Under the pieces are notes generated by a model that saw nothing but the letters and a program-made list of their open reading frames with translations, had not been told where the DNA came from and made no database searches. From Ustilaginoidea virens (Eukaryota > Ascomycota > Sordariomycetes > Hypocreales > Clavicipitaceae), in the NCBI RefSeq assembly GCF_000687475.1, contig NC_057317.1:2232001-2296000 (forward strand): a stretch of 64,000 nucleotides of DNA, written 5' to 3'. Positions within the stretch are counted from its first letter, which is position 1. Each line of letters starts with the position of its first letter. Positions 35,877-45,481 of this stretch are shown here, one piece after another. The position numbers and the translations under genes were made by a program.

Positions 35877-36763
35877 AAGGAAGCTTGAAGAGAGAGAGAG
35901 AGAGGGAGCAAATCTCGGAGTCGAGTATTTTGCACGTGCGGCCTTGCCCAGCTGATGGATGGAGCACCCCGGGGGGGGGGGGGGGGGGGGGGGGGGGCAG
36001 CCGCAGTATGTAGTTAGTACGGAGGGCTGAAGCTCCCGAGTCAGCTTCAGATTATGCCAAGACAGAGCAGACACAAATCGCGGTGCCATAGGCACGGCTA
36101 CCTACTCCGTACCCCTGCTACATACAGTACTCACTGCTTGGTCTCGACAGGCCCGCGGCGCCTCTGCGGCCACCCACCCCCAGTGCAGCGTGCGCACGCG
36201 TTGGTTGATATGCATCGATCCCATGGTCCGCCAAGCAAATGCTCTCTTTGGGCCCCCGTCAAGATGCCATTTCCGAACATGACCCAGCCCTTTGGCAGTG
36301 CCGAAACACTCGGCGCACGTGCGGGAAATCTGCTCGCAGAGCCGCCGCGCTGCTAGAGCTCCTGCAGTGTAACTACGAACCGACCAAGGAAGAAAAGCAA
36401 GAGCGGAGAAGGGAAAACGAGGCCGATGCGTTCCTTGGATGGCATCGCAGGCACGTGTTGGTTTTGCAATGGCCGTTCTTTCATGGCTGTCCTTCCGTGG
36501 TCACCGACGTCCCTCGTCTCGTCGTCTTCACAGGTCCGTCGTCTTCGGGGCGCCCTTCACCACAGCTCACGTCATTCTTTTTCCTGACTGGGCACTGGGC
36601 TGGGCCTCGAGGCGCAAAACGCCAACTGATGCATTGTTTCTGCGTAAACACACACACACACACACACATGTATATCAGCACCCATACCCGTCCGTCCGAT
36701 CTTGTACCCAAACGACGAAACGCAATGGCCCCTAGCGCATCGAGACACAATCCAACGGCACGT
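35877..36763. other. Intergenic region between convergent PHAF1-like gene and puf6
   Basis: It includes a GA run after the stop, a G27 run, a motif copy at 36103 and a CA microsatellite at about 36649-36668. No gene is seen; the short frames lack coding character. Confidence 0.55.
35971..35997 (+). repeat. G27 homopolymer
   Basis: Twenty-seven consecutive G, 95 bases after the PHAF1-like stop codon and preceded by CCCC. The true length in the genome may differ because such runs are poorly read. Confidence 0.85.
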
Positions 36764-38921
36764 TTACAGCTTCTCCAGCAGAAGCTTGCTACCTGCGTTT
36801 CCAACAGGGGCCTCGGCCTTCTTTTTGCCCTTGCCCCCGCTCTTCTCTGTCTTCTTGTCCTCTTGGGCCTCCTTGGCCGCCTTTTGCTCTGGCGTCATTT
36901 CGGAAGCCGCCTTGTCCAGTAATTTCCTGTTCTTCTTGAGCGTCTTCTTGAGCTCGTCGGAGCTGCCAAAGTCCTCCGACTCCATCAGCCCGACGACGAC
37001 AAAGGAGCTTGGACCGGTCGCCCAATCCAGGATGTAGTCCTTGATAACGGGATACAGAATGTCCGCAAATTTGAGAGGGTCGTCGGCGGGGATGATCTTG
37101 CCGGCCGCCTTGTCGTATTTTCCACCCTGAATGAGCGATTTGAGCATCCGCCCGCCGTGGGGAGCCGCTGACATGTGCGGCCTGGCACGCGCGCCCTCGT
37201 CCGCAGATTTCTCCTTGGGGTCGCCGGCAGCGGACTGGGCGACGGCTTCGAGGGCTTTGGCCTTGTCTCCGGTCCCGGAGAGGAGAATGTCGGCAACGAA
37301 TTGACACCCAAAGGCTGTAGCTGTGAAATCGTCGGCACTCTTTTCAATGGCGGAAATCAAATACGGCGAAAGCGCGGCGACGAGTTCCTTTCTTCTGACA
37401 TCTTCATCCTTCTTGCTCGTCGTCTTGCGAATCTCATGCACTTCCTTGAGGATATCAAGATCGAACGAGTGGCTGGCAGGGAACAATGACCTCGATAGGC
37501 CTTCAAACAAGTACAGGAACGTGGTCCTGGCGTAGGGGTTATTCGCGGCGCTGACAATGTTCTGGGCGACCTCCTCGTCTTTTTCTCCAACAAGCTCGGG
37601 GAATATTGATTTGGCTGTGAGTTTGGTGTCGTCCATGACATCGTACGTGGCCAGGATGATTGTGTGGGCATAGGCGTCACCAGACATGAGAAGCCAGGTG
37701 TCCTTGTACATCTTGAGGTATTGCTTCCTATCCTTTGCCGATCCGTAAGACAGCAAAAGGCATGAAAGCCGGCCACCAGACTTGGTAAAGGCCATGTTTT
37801 TCAGCAGATCGCCAGACTCATCTCCCTTGACCATTTCAATAAATTCAGCAAACTCCTCTGTGCCCGGCTGTGTGTTGAGAAAGTATTGCAACATGGCATC
37901 GTGGAGCATGGTGAAGCCAGACATGCGCTTCTGGACGAGCGAGTTGATCATGTCCAGCAAGCCCTTCATGATGGGTCCGCGCTTGCTGGGTTCGGCCTGG
38001 AGAATCTTGCTCAGATCCGAAGTAGGCTTGGAGTCCTTTGTCAGTTCCCGGATGCTAAACTCGGGTCCGTACCACTCGCGTAGAAGGAGGGCCTTGTGCT
38101 CCTTGGTGGCAACTGTTCGATAAATGTCGTCCAAGATCCAAGAGGCCTCTGCGTGATTGATGAGCTTCCGAACTTTGCCAAAGAAGTTTGGAATGACCAA
38201 ATCTCGAATCTCGTCGTCATTATGCACGAGCAGTTTGCCAATGAGGAACTTGGCGTATTTGCTTTCCGCGAGCTGCGCGTACGATCCGTCGAGCTCGCGT
38301 GCGATTTGCCTTCTCTGAGCTGGAGTGGCGTACTTGATGGCCGTCTGGACGGCTCGAACGGCATCGTGTTTCAAAACAAAGTCCTTGCATCGCCCGGTGA
38401 TGATGCCAAACAGCTCCTGGACCAATTTCTGTCGTTCTTCTTTGGGCACTTGAGATTTTATCCTCAGCCGCTCCCAGATTTTCTTGGTGCGCTGTACGTC
38501 GTCGGCCAAGGGCTTGGCGGCCCTGCGCTCTTGCGCCAGTTGTTTTTGCTTGGCATGAGTTTCCCTCGAGGTCATGCCGTCTAACCGACTGTTCAGCGTC
38601 TTTTCTTTCTTTCTTTCTTTCTTTCTTTTTTTTTTACACCGGGACTGTCGTCACCTCGAACGATCAGAGTGAGCACTTACTACGATCGAAACCACTGGCA
38701 TTCGCACCGGCATCAGGTTTCTTGGCAAACTTTTGGCTGTACGGCTTCTTTTCAAGCTTCACACCGCCGTCGGGTTCAGGGCATGAGACAGAGACGTCCT
38801 CATCTTTGGAGTCTGGCGCGGTCTGAGGCTTGGAGAGTCGAGCCTTTTTTGAATCAGACGATCCCTTTGCGGTTGGGGTGGCTTTTCTTTTGTTGCCAGC
38901 AGCAACTGATTTAGCAGCCAT
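36764..38921 (-). CDS. puf6: Pumilio-repeat ribosome biogenesis factor Puf6
   Basis: Coding exons are 38921-38681 and 38580-36764, giving 685 residues. The 100-nt intron carries a CTTT array and ends in TTAG. The N-terminus is Lys/Ser-rich, as in nucleolar proteins (MAAKSVAAGNKRKATPTAKG). Pumilio-like helical repeats run from about residue 110 (DAVRAVQTAIKYATPAQRRQI, SKYAKFLIGKLL, HAEASWILDDIY). The CPL domain follows (MKGLLDMINSLVQKRM, GDAYAHTIILATYDVMDDTKL). The tail is Lys/Glu-rich. Yeast Puf6 acts in 60S assembly with Loc1 and in ASH1 mRNA repression. Length and domain order agree with the family. The gene is divergent from gir2 across a transposon remnant. Confidence 0.93.
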
Positions 38922-39126
38922 TGTGTGAGTCAGTCGTTGGAGAGGTGGTGCAAAAAAGGGACCAGAGACTCGATTCGTCGTGAGGATTGATGTCGACCAA
39001 GCGAGCAAAACTTGGAGGACTCCCTCCAGAGCGAAGATGCTTGTGGCAGTTTCCGAACATGAATTTTTTTGAAAATCTGCCGAGCGGTGAAGTGCGCGCT
39101 AAGCCTGGGGAGGATCCCCCACTATT

Positions 39127-39868
39127 CCAGTGGAGTAGCAGAACATGCAGGGAAAGATCTCGGATCATGCAATAACGCTAATCCTAAAGCAGATAGAGTA
39201 CCTGCACACACATTTTTCTATAAGTAGTGACCTCTTATATTTTTGCTACGGCGAACCTTTTAAAGTGTGCACATATTAAGGGATATCGCGATTTTAATGC
39301 CCTTTTCATACGAGCTTCTATTGAGGCCTGCAATATACCCATCCTTCGTGCTGGCTAGAGTCTATCTCTATATTTACCTGGGAAGATAAGGGACTTAGCC
39401 CTGGGCTAAATTGCGCAGAACTTGAGGTATAGGTCCTATTATATAAAAGGGTCGGTTATATTGAGTCATTTGAGGGGATGCGGCCGGCCGGTATGCTGTT
39501 GAAGCGCCTGCTTGCGAATTTACCTGTGAAGTAAAGGGACTTAGCCTAGTACTAGGATTGCGTGTAATAGGAGGCACTTGTGCTGTTCCGTGGAAAGGTT
39601 AAGAGGATACTACGGGCCAATTTACTATTGTTAAAGGGCCTACTTAATGAGGCTATTAGTGATGATAATGATAATAATACACAGTAGCTTATTACTGCGA
39701 GGTCTACATAGCCTTAATGGTGCCTGCTATCCTCAAGACCGCAGCCTGAAGCTCTTTAGCCCGCTATTAGCCCTGATCAGTGTGCGCAGGTACATCATCC
39801 GTTTTAGGATTAGCGTTATTGCATGATCTGAAATCCTTTATTGCTTGTTCTGCTGCTTGTTCCACTGG
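39127..39868. mobile_element. hAT-like MITE with about 88-nt terminal inverted repeats
   Basis: The left arm (39127 to about 39213) and right arm (about 39780-39868) are reverse complements. A perfect 26-nt core is at 39163-39188 against 39803-39828, with further matching on both sides. Mismatches are mostly transitions, and there is a 4-nt gap. The ends read CAGTGG inward, as in hAT elements. The interior is AT-richer, has no transposase frame and contains a diverged direct repeat (39370-39420 and 39520-39565, both with gggacttagcc). A clear target-site duplication was not found; an ACTATTCC 8-mer occurs at 39121 and 39873. The element fills most of the puf6-gir2 divergent promoter region. 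Confidence 0.8.
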
Positions 39869-39998
39869 TGTGACTATTCCACTTGTGTGTTCTGCTGGTG
39901 ATAACCCCTCCAACCAGACTGGCTGATCGCCGCGCCACTCGACCATCGCACCCCCCTCCCTCCCCCCGACTGATATTGCTGCGCGCATTTTCACGATC

Positions 39999-40771
39999 AT
40001 GGGGCGCGAGGAGCAGACCGAGGAACGCGAGGTTCTCGCGTCCATCTTCCCCGAGGAAATCACAGGTATGAAAACCGAGCCTGTAGGTCAAACTCGACTT
40101 GTCCAAGCCCTCCGTCACCGGCGCTAACGCAGCTCAACCTGCCAGACCTGTCGGACAACGAGCTTCAGATAGCAATCAAGCTGGACGTTCCCGACCAAGA
40201 TGAGGAATCAGCGCCTACACTTCTCCTGCAAGTCCGCTACCCAGAGGACTACCCCGACGTGCCCCCGCACCTGGACCTCCTCGCGCCCCCCAACGCGCAG
40301 CCCAACGACCATTTCAGCATTGGCGATGACAGAGACGCGCTCCTCGCCGGCGTCGAGGAAACCATCCAGGAGAACCTGGGCATGGCCATGGTCTTCACAA
40401 TCGTCTCCGCGATCAAGGAAGCCGCCGAGCAACTCATCCAAGACCGGAAAGATGCCGCCGCAAATGCCCAGGAGGAAGCTCTCCTGGCTGCAGAGAGGGA
40501 AGAGAACAAGAAGTTTCACGGCACGGCCGTCACGCCCGAGACTTTTCTGAAATGGCGCCAGGGCTTCATCAAGGAGATGGAGGACAAGGCGCGGCAGGAA
40601 GAGCAGGAGAGGTTGGCCGAGCTGAAAAGGGCAAAGATCAAGGACCCGGTAAAGCTGACGGGGAAGCAGCTGTGGCAAAGGGGCTTGGCCGGTAACGGCG
40701 ACGAAGAGGGTGACGAGGATGACGGCGTGCCGGCTGAAGAGGTGGGAAAGTTGACGGTAGCTGCGGGGTGA
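39999..40771 (+). CDS. gir2: RWD-domain protein Gir2 (DFRP family)
   Basis: Coding exons are 39999-40065 and 40146-40771, total 230 residues, with an 80-nt intron (GTATGA...CCAG). An RWD domain occupies residues 1-115 (EQTEEREVLASIFPEE, then YPEDYPDVPPHLDL with the YPxxxP signature). A Glu/Lys-rich helix and the DFRP-type region follow (HGTAVTPETFLKWRQGF, LTGKQLWQRGLAG), and the tail is acidic. Yeast Gir2 binds the GTPase Rbg2 and the RWD-binding region of Gcn1, linking stalled ribosomes to amino-acid sensing. The start is only 131 bases from the right end of the MITE, so its promoter must lie largely in or beyond that element. Confidence 0.92.
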
Positions 40772-41216
40772 GCTGACGGAGACAAGAATCGGGAGCCAAG
40801 GACGATTTGAAGAGGCAGAAGGCAGAGAAAAGTGCATTTTGCCGGGGGTTTGGGGATTGGCGAGTTTGCTTTTTCGGACCTGGACATCGTTTTTCTAAGG
40901 GAATTCATCGCAGTGGTTTCAGGAAAGATGGCATGCGAGGGGCCGGGTCGAAAAGGCAAAGGACATGTTTTGGCGGCTTCTTGACAATATAAGATGAAAA
41001 AAACGAAGGGATTAAAAAAAAAAAAAAAAGTGTCCCGCTCCATCAACGGACGTTCCCTCATATTTGAAACGCCGCAAACATCTCTGGGAGACTTGTGTGT
41101 TTCTCTGGTGGAATCAGTTGTATATTTCTTGTAAACGTCACCCCAACGCCGTCCTGATGCCAGCCGTCAAAGTAAAGTACCTGCCATTTTATAAATCAAA
41201 CCAGTTTCACATACTG
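40772..41216. other. Short intergenic region between convergent gir2 and acl4
   Basis: It holds the 3' flanks of both genes, with an A17 run near 41013. No gene is seen. Confidence 0.6.
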
Positions 41217-42356
41217 TCAACCCTCCGTCATCTCTTCGTCGCCATCGCCGTCGCCGTCGTCGTCGTCATCGCGGCCATCGTCCCCAGAATCCTCCCAGTC
41301 ATCTTCCCCCCCGTCGGGCATCTCGCCCAATTCCTTGTTGAGATCCTGCAACAGCTCGACAGCATGTTGGCCCAGCCTTTCGTCCTCGTAGTCTAGCTTT
41401 GCGTACAGCTTGAGACACTGCGCCAACCACTTGCGCGAAGTAGACCAGGTGGACTTCCAAGCCTGTTTGGCGTCCCCGTTTCCATGGGGCTGGGCCTCTC
41501 GCTGCTTCCTACCGGAGATGTAGAGACACCAGCCGCCGAGATACCAGGCTTCGACGCTTTCGTCGTCGTCGCTCACAAGGCGCTCCAGCACCTTGAGGGC
41601 TTCTTCCTCCATCTCCGTCTCGAGCAGCAGTCGTGCGAGGCCAACTCGGGTAGGAAACGCGGGAATATCTGGGTGAGAGGGCGGCAGATCTTGCCAGAGT
41701 TCCAGGCTTTTCGCGAGGGCTTGCTTGGCCTCTTGCATGCGCTCTTGCGAGATTCTCACGTTGGCGACAGTCTGCCACGTCTCGGGGAAGTTTGGCGCAA
41801 TCATCATGGCCTCTGTGACCAGGGCTTCGCAGCGCTGCTCCGCATCGTCCTCCCAGGAGAGATCGGTCATGTACACTTCCGCCACGGCACAGAGCACCCC
41901 GCCCAGCTTTTGCTGCTTCTCCGTCAGGCTCGCCTGCTGTTCCGGGCTTCTCGACGGTCGATCGGCCAGGTTCTGAATCTGCCTCCGCAGCGTGGTGGCG
42001 CCGCGCTCAAACCACTTGACGCTATCCTGGCCGCCGTCCTCGCTGAGCTGCGCGAGGAAGAGAAACTTTTCTGGTCCGCCGCCGATTTTCTCGTCCGCCA
42101 TGCCATCTTCGTCCAGCTTGACAGCACGCTCCAGATAGCTGCGGCCGTCTTGGATGTCTCCAGCTTCCACAAGCAGTGTGCCCAGCAAGCTCAGCGCGCG
42201 CAGCTCATGGTCGCCTCCGGGCCCAGTGATCTCGAGCGCTCTCGCAGCGAGCGAAATAGCTTCGTCGAGGTTCCCGACTTCGAACTGAGTGTCGGCATCG
42301 GTCAGGAGAGAGTCAGGATTTTGCTGCTTTTTGTTCTCCGGCCGACTGGGCGCCAT
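41217..42356 (-). CDS. acl4: TPR assembly chaperone of ribosomal protein L4 (Acl4-like)
   Basis: A single-exon gene of 379 residues. The ATG at 42356 (MAPSRPENKKQQN) was chosen because the frame upstream of it lacks family character. Tetratricopeptide repeats start at DADTQFEVGNLDEAISLAARAL and recur (LLGTLLVEAGDIQDGRSYLE, ETWQTVANVRISQERMQEAK). The last 30 residues are strongly acidic (DDWEDSGDDGRDDDDD). In yeast Acl4 captures nascent Rpl4 and delivers it to pre-60S particles; the acidic tail suits binding of a basic ribosomal protein. The distance to the divergent rib5 start is 426 bases. Confidence 0.88.
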   Translation of the reverse strand: MAPSRPENKKQQNPDSLLTDADTQFEVGNLDEAISLAARALEITGPGGDHELRALSLLGTLLVEAGDIQDGRSYLERAVKLDEDGMADEKIGGGPEKFLFLAQLSEDGGQDSVKWFERGATTLRRQIQNLADRPSRSPEQQASLTEKQQKLGGVLCAVAEVYMTDLSWEDDAEQRCEALVTEAMMIAPNFPETWQTVANVRISQERMQEAKQALAKSLELWQDLPPSHPDIPAFPTRVGLARLLLETEMEEEALKVLERLVSDDDESVEAWYLGGWCLYISGRKQREAQPHGNGDAKQAWKSTWSTSRKWLAQCLKLYAKLDYEDERLGQHAVELLQDLNKELGEMPDGGEDDWEDSGDDGRDDDDDGDGDGDEEMTEG

Positions 42357-42782
42357 GACTTTGGAAAAGTCGAGGCCAAGCAAGTGTTTCGGGAAAGAAA
42401 ACGAAAGAACGGAATGGCGAAACGTCGAGCGAGCTCTTTGCCGGCAAGGCAGGCGGGCTGCGAGATGTGGGATGCGCGATGCGCGAGACATGGAAATTTT
42501 AATTTTCGGTGGATAACTGGCTATCGATAACAGCTTCACCCCCCTCCCCCTCCCCCACCACCGCCAGCCAGCTACCTACCTTTGACAGTTGACAGTTGAC
42601 AGTTGCATCTCGGGCATTTCTTTTCCAGGACAATCTACTTCGTATACAATATTAGCGTTGCGTTTTTGCAAAGACTCCTTCTTCATTAGTTGGAGGATCA
42701 CGGGTAGCCTGATTGTTCACCCCAAACCCAAAGCCTTACAAAGCTCAGCACGGGCACTGCCCTCCCCCCTCCGCTTTCCATC
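42357..42782. promoter_or_regulatory. Divergent promoter region acl4 / rib5
   Basis: This 426-base interval must serve both genes. It contains three tandem TTGACAG units at about 42582-42604. No further element was identified with confidence. Confidence 0.5.
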
Positions 42783-43533
42783 ATGTTCACCGGCATCGTT
42801 GAGGATATTGGAGGTGAGAGAACATCTCATTCACCTCGCTGTAGCCCCAGGTCGGCTCACGCAAGGCATAGTCGTCTCCCACCTTGACAGCAATGACTCC
42901 ACTGGAGGCACCACCATGACGTTCACCATCCCCCCTCACTCACCCCTGCTTCAAGATTGCCACGAGGGTGATTCAATCGCCGTCAATGGCTGTTGCCTCA
43001 CCGTCACATCCTTCACTTCGGACACGTTCAAGGTCGGTGTGGCTCCGGAAACCTTGCGCATCACCAACCTCGGCACGCTTGTTGAGAACAGCCCGGTCAA
43101 TCTGGAGCGAGCTGTGAGAGCAGATACACGCATGGGAGGACACTTTGTGCAAGGACATGTCGACACGACGGCCGAGATCCTTTGCGTGACGCCCGACGGA
43201 AATGCCCTGACCTTTAGGTTCCGGCCCAAGAATCGTGAAATGATGCGGCACATCATCTTCAAGGGCTTCATTGCCATTGACGGTACCAGCCTCACCGTCA
43301 CCAAGGTCAACGATGCCGAGGACTGGTGGGAGATCATGTTGATCGCCTATTCCCAAGAACGAGTCATTCTTGCCCAGAAAAGAAAAGGAGAGACTGTGAA
43401 CGTTGAGGTTGATATGATGGCAAAGTATGCCGAAAAGTCACTGGCGGGTATCCTAGGCGCAGAGAGCAGCGAAGCAGCTGTTCCTCTGTTGGAGAAGCTA
43501 GTTCGGCGTATCCTCTCTCAGGAGAAGCACTAG
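42783..43533 (+). CDS. rib5: Riboflavin synthase, alpha subunit
   Basis: This enzyme dismutates two 6,7-dimethyl-8-ribityllumazine molecules to riboflavin, the last step of vitamin B2 synthesis. Coding exons are 42783-42813 and 42866-43533, total 232 residues. The first exon gives the invariant MFTGIVEDIG; the 52-nt intron (GTGAGA...GCAAG) is among the shortest here. Two homologous lumazine-binding halves are visible. The first has GDSIAVNGCCLTV and MGGHFVQGHVD; the second has GFIAIDGTSLTV near residue 150. Length is normal. The 3' end lies only 178 bases from the mus81 stop on the other strand. Confidence 0.95.
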
Positions 43534-43711
43534 GCCATCGTTTCGCGACTGGCCTATTCGCCAGCGTGGGGGAAAAGGAAGCGAGGATCCCTCATTCAAG
43601 AAAGGCCCATAGTAGGCTCCTCTTCTCCGCCTGTTGTAAACTCTCAACAAGAACAGAACTCGTGTGTGTGCGTGACTCTTGACGGCCATCTAGGAGTCAT
43701 GCTCAGCTCGA

Positions 43712-45481
43712 TTATGCGTCGCCCCAGATTTCGGCAATCCTGTGACTTAGTGCCTTGCCAATCTTTTTTCTTCCGACCAGATGCGCTAGTTGGGTTGACA
43801 CAAGATCCCGCTTCCTCTTCCTGCCTTGTTCTCCTGAGCCACAAGCTTCAAACGCCTTGACGAACTCGTACGGCGTCGACCACCGTTTCTGTATCTCTAG
43901 CGCTCGTTCCCCAGTGACACCTCGTGTCGTCATCAACATCTTGAGAAACACATCGCGCAGCGTCATCATTTCTGATTTGGACGCCAGCGAGGAAAACACC
44001 GGATAGGTGACAAAGAAACCCACGGAGGGCTGTGACTCGGCCAGGTGCTTCAGAAGCGGTAGGTAGTTGCCTGCCGTGATGATTTTGGAAGGTATGACAT
44101 TCAGTGTTTGCTTCTCGTACCTGCTCTTGAGCTTTGCCGTCAGCCGCGCCAGGTACTTGACAGTCTCATCCATCTTGCTTGTTCTCTTCACAAAGTACGC
44201 ATTGACAACTTGGGTAGACGCAATGGCTGAGTGAACCGACTCTTCATGTCTCTGCCACATTGTGGCATCCATGGAGATATCCTCGATCAAGTAAACCACC
44301 CTTCTCACACCAGAGCGCTTGAGTCGATGTTTCTGTTCGTGGAAACGTCCGTCCTTGATACTTCCTATCAGATCATCCAGTCGTTTGCGTTCAACTATCC
44401 AATCCAAGACTACTTCATCGCCCTCAGCACCAAGTCTATGCAACAGCGTGGCATCGTGACACTTGGCGATCCACTGAGCATCGCCAACTTCGAGACTTCT
44501 CATGATGGGTGTGGCACCCTGCTTCGCAAGTTCTTCTTGCATGTAGTCGCGATCCGTCTTCGCCCGAACCTCACGTACATCGAGAACGAGACGAACACAA
44601 AATGACCCCGGTGGTAATCTGATGGGTTCGAAACTGGGTAAAGTGTCGTGGCCCGTTACTCCTCCATCAGGTGCCGGATGGCGCACGGTTGGTTCCGCAA
44701 TATCGTCATCGAGAAGTACCACCTCGGGAGATTGGGCTCGGGTTTGGCTGTCAATGGCCTGGTCAGGTGTTACCTGTTGCTTGTACGGACAAGGCGGATC
44801 TGCTTGGAGACTGGAGTTCTTGTCGGCACCCCATTCTGGGGTTTGCTTAATTCTCTTGGCGACTTCCCACCCCTCGTCGGTCAATACGTACCGCCGCAAC
44901 GGTCTTCCTCTCTCGTAAACAAGCTCCTTTTGAATCAGCGTCTTCATAGAATTCCAAGCCGTGTAGAATTTTGTGGGATCGCTGGGGGCTGTGAAGGAAG
45001 AATCGCAATGCGGCTGTGCCAGCTCGATCAGGTCGGCCTTGGTGATGCCCGTCGAGTTACCTTCGGTTATGCTAGATAATCCAACCAGTAGGGCATACGC
45101 GCCGGATCGAAAACTTGGAGCGTAGGCCTTGGGTTGCCTAGCCTTGCGCTTCTTGGGCGCCGGGCCATTGTCAGCATTTTCCGGCTCTTCTCTTCCCGCT
45201 CGCTCTGCAGCCTTCCTCAGCTGGGGATGTTGAGGCATTGGAACGTTATTTTCGCGACAATACTTCTCAAGCTGGCCGGTAAGACGTTGGCAAAGCTTGG
45301 GGCCGAATCCTTTTAGCTGTTGCAGTTCGGCGGGGTGCTCAAAGGTCAAGGGACAAGCTTTGAGAGATTCATAGGCGTTACGGTACGTCGTTATGCCTTG
45401 CGTGTTGCGTTCCCTCGCAACATCCAGCCATTCTTTAACCCAACCAAGGAGTTGAGGGTTGGCGCATTGTTCGTCCGCCAT
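43712..45481 (-). CDS. mus81: Structure-specific endonuclease subunit Mus81
   Basis: The catalytic subunit of the Mus81-Eme1/Mms4 nuclease, which cuts 3' flaps, stalled forks and Holliday-type junctions in the nucleus. A single exon of 589 residues from the ATG at 45481 (MADEQCANPQLLGWVKEW). An N-terminal helix-hairpin-helix is at LKGFGPKLCQRLTGQ and a nuclear-type basic stretch at PKKRKARQPK. A winged-helix region follows (TKFYTAWNSMKTLIQKELVYERGRP is read in pieces around residue 225). The XPF-type nuclease begins at LVLDVREVRAKTDRDY and carries the metal-site motif VERKRLDDL. A C-terminal HhH pair is at the end. An upstream in-frame extension to 45628 is less likely to be translated. Confidence 0.94.
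   Translation of the reverse strand: MADEQCANPQLLGWVKEWLDVARERNTQGITTYRNAYESLKACPLTFEHPAELQQLKGFGPKLCQRLTGQLEKYCRENNVPMPQHPQLRKAAERAGREEPENADNGPAPKKRKARQPKAYAPSFRSGAYALLVGLSSITEGNSTGITKADLIELAQPHCDSSFTAPSDPTKFYTAWNSMKTLIQKELVYERGRPLRRYVLTDEGWEVAKRIKQTPEWGADKNSSLQADPPCPYKQQVTPDQAIDSQTRAQSPEVVLLDDDIAEPTVRHPAPDGGVTGHDTLPSFEPIRLPPGSFCVRLVLDVREVRAKTDRDYMQEELAKQGATPIMRSLEVGDAQWIAKCHDATLLHRLGAEGDEVVLDWIVERKRLDDLIGSIKDGRFHEQKHRLKRSGVRRVVYLIEDISMDATMWQRHEESVHSAIASTQVVNAYFVKRTSKMDETVKYLARLTAKLKSRYEKQTLNVIPSKIITAGNYLPLLKHLAESQPSVGFFVTYPVFSSLASKSEMMTLRDVFLKMLMTTRGVTGERALEIQKRWSTPYEFVKAFEACGSGEQGRKRKRDLVSTQLAHLVGRKKIGKALSHRIAEIWGDA

Noticed and set aside
39767..40118. Minus-strand frames between puf6 and gir2
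   Set aside because: They overlap gir2 exon 1 in antisense and the right arm of the MITE. They contain no transposase signature.
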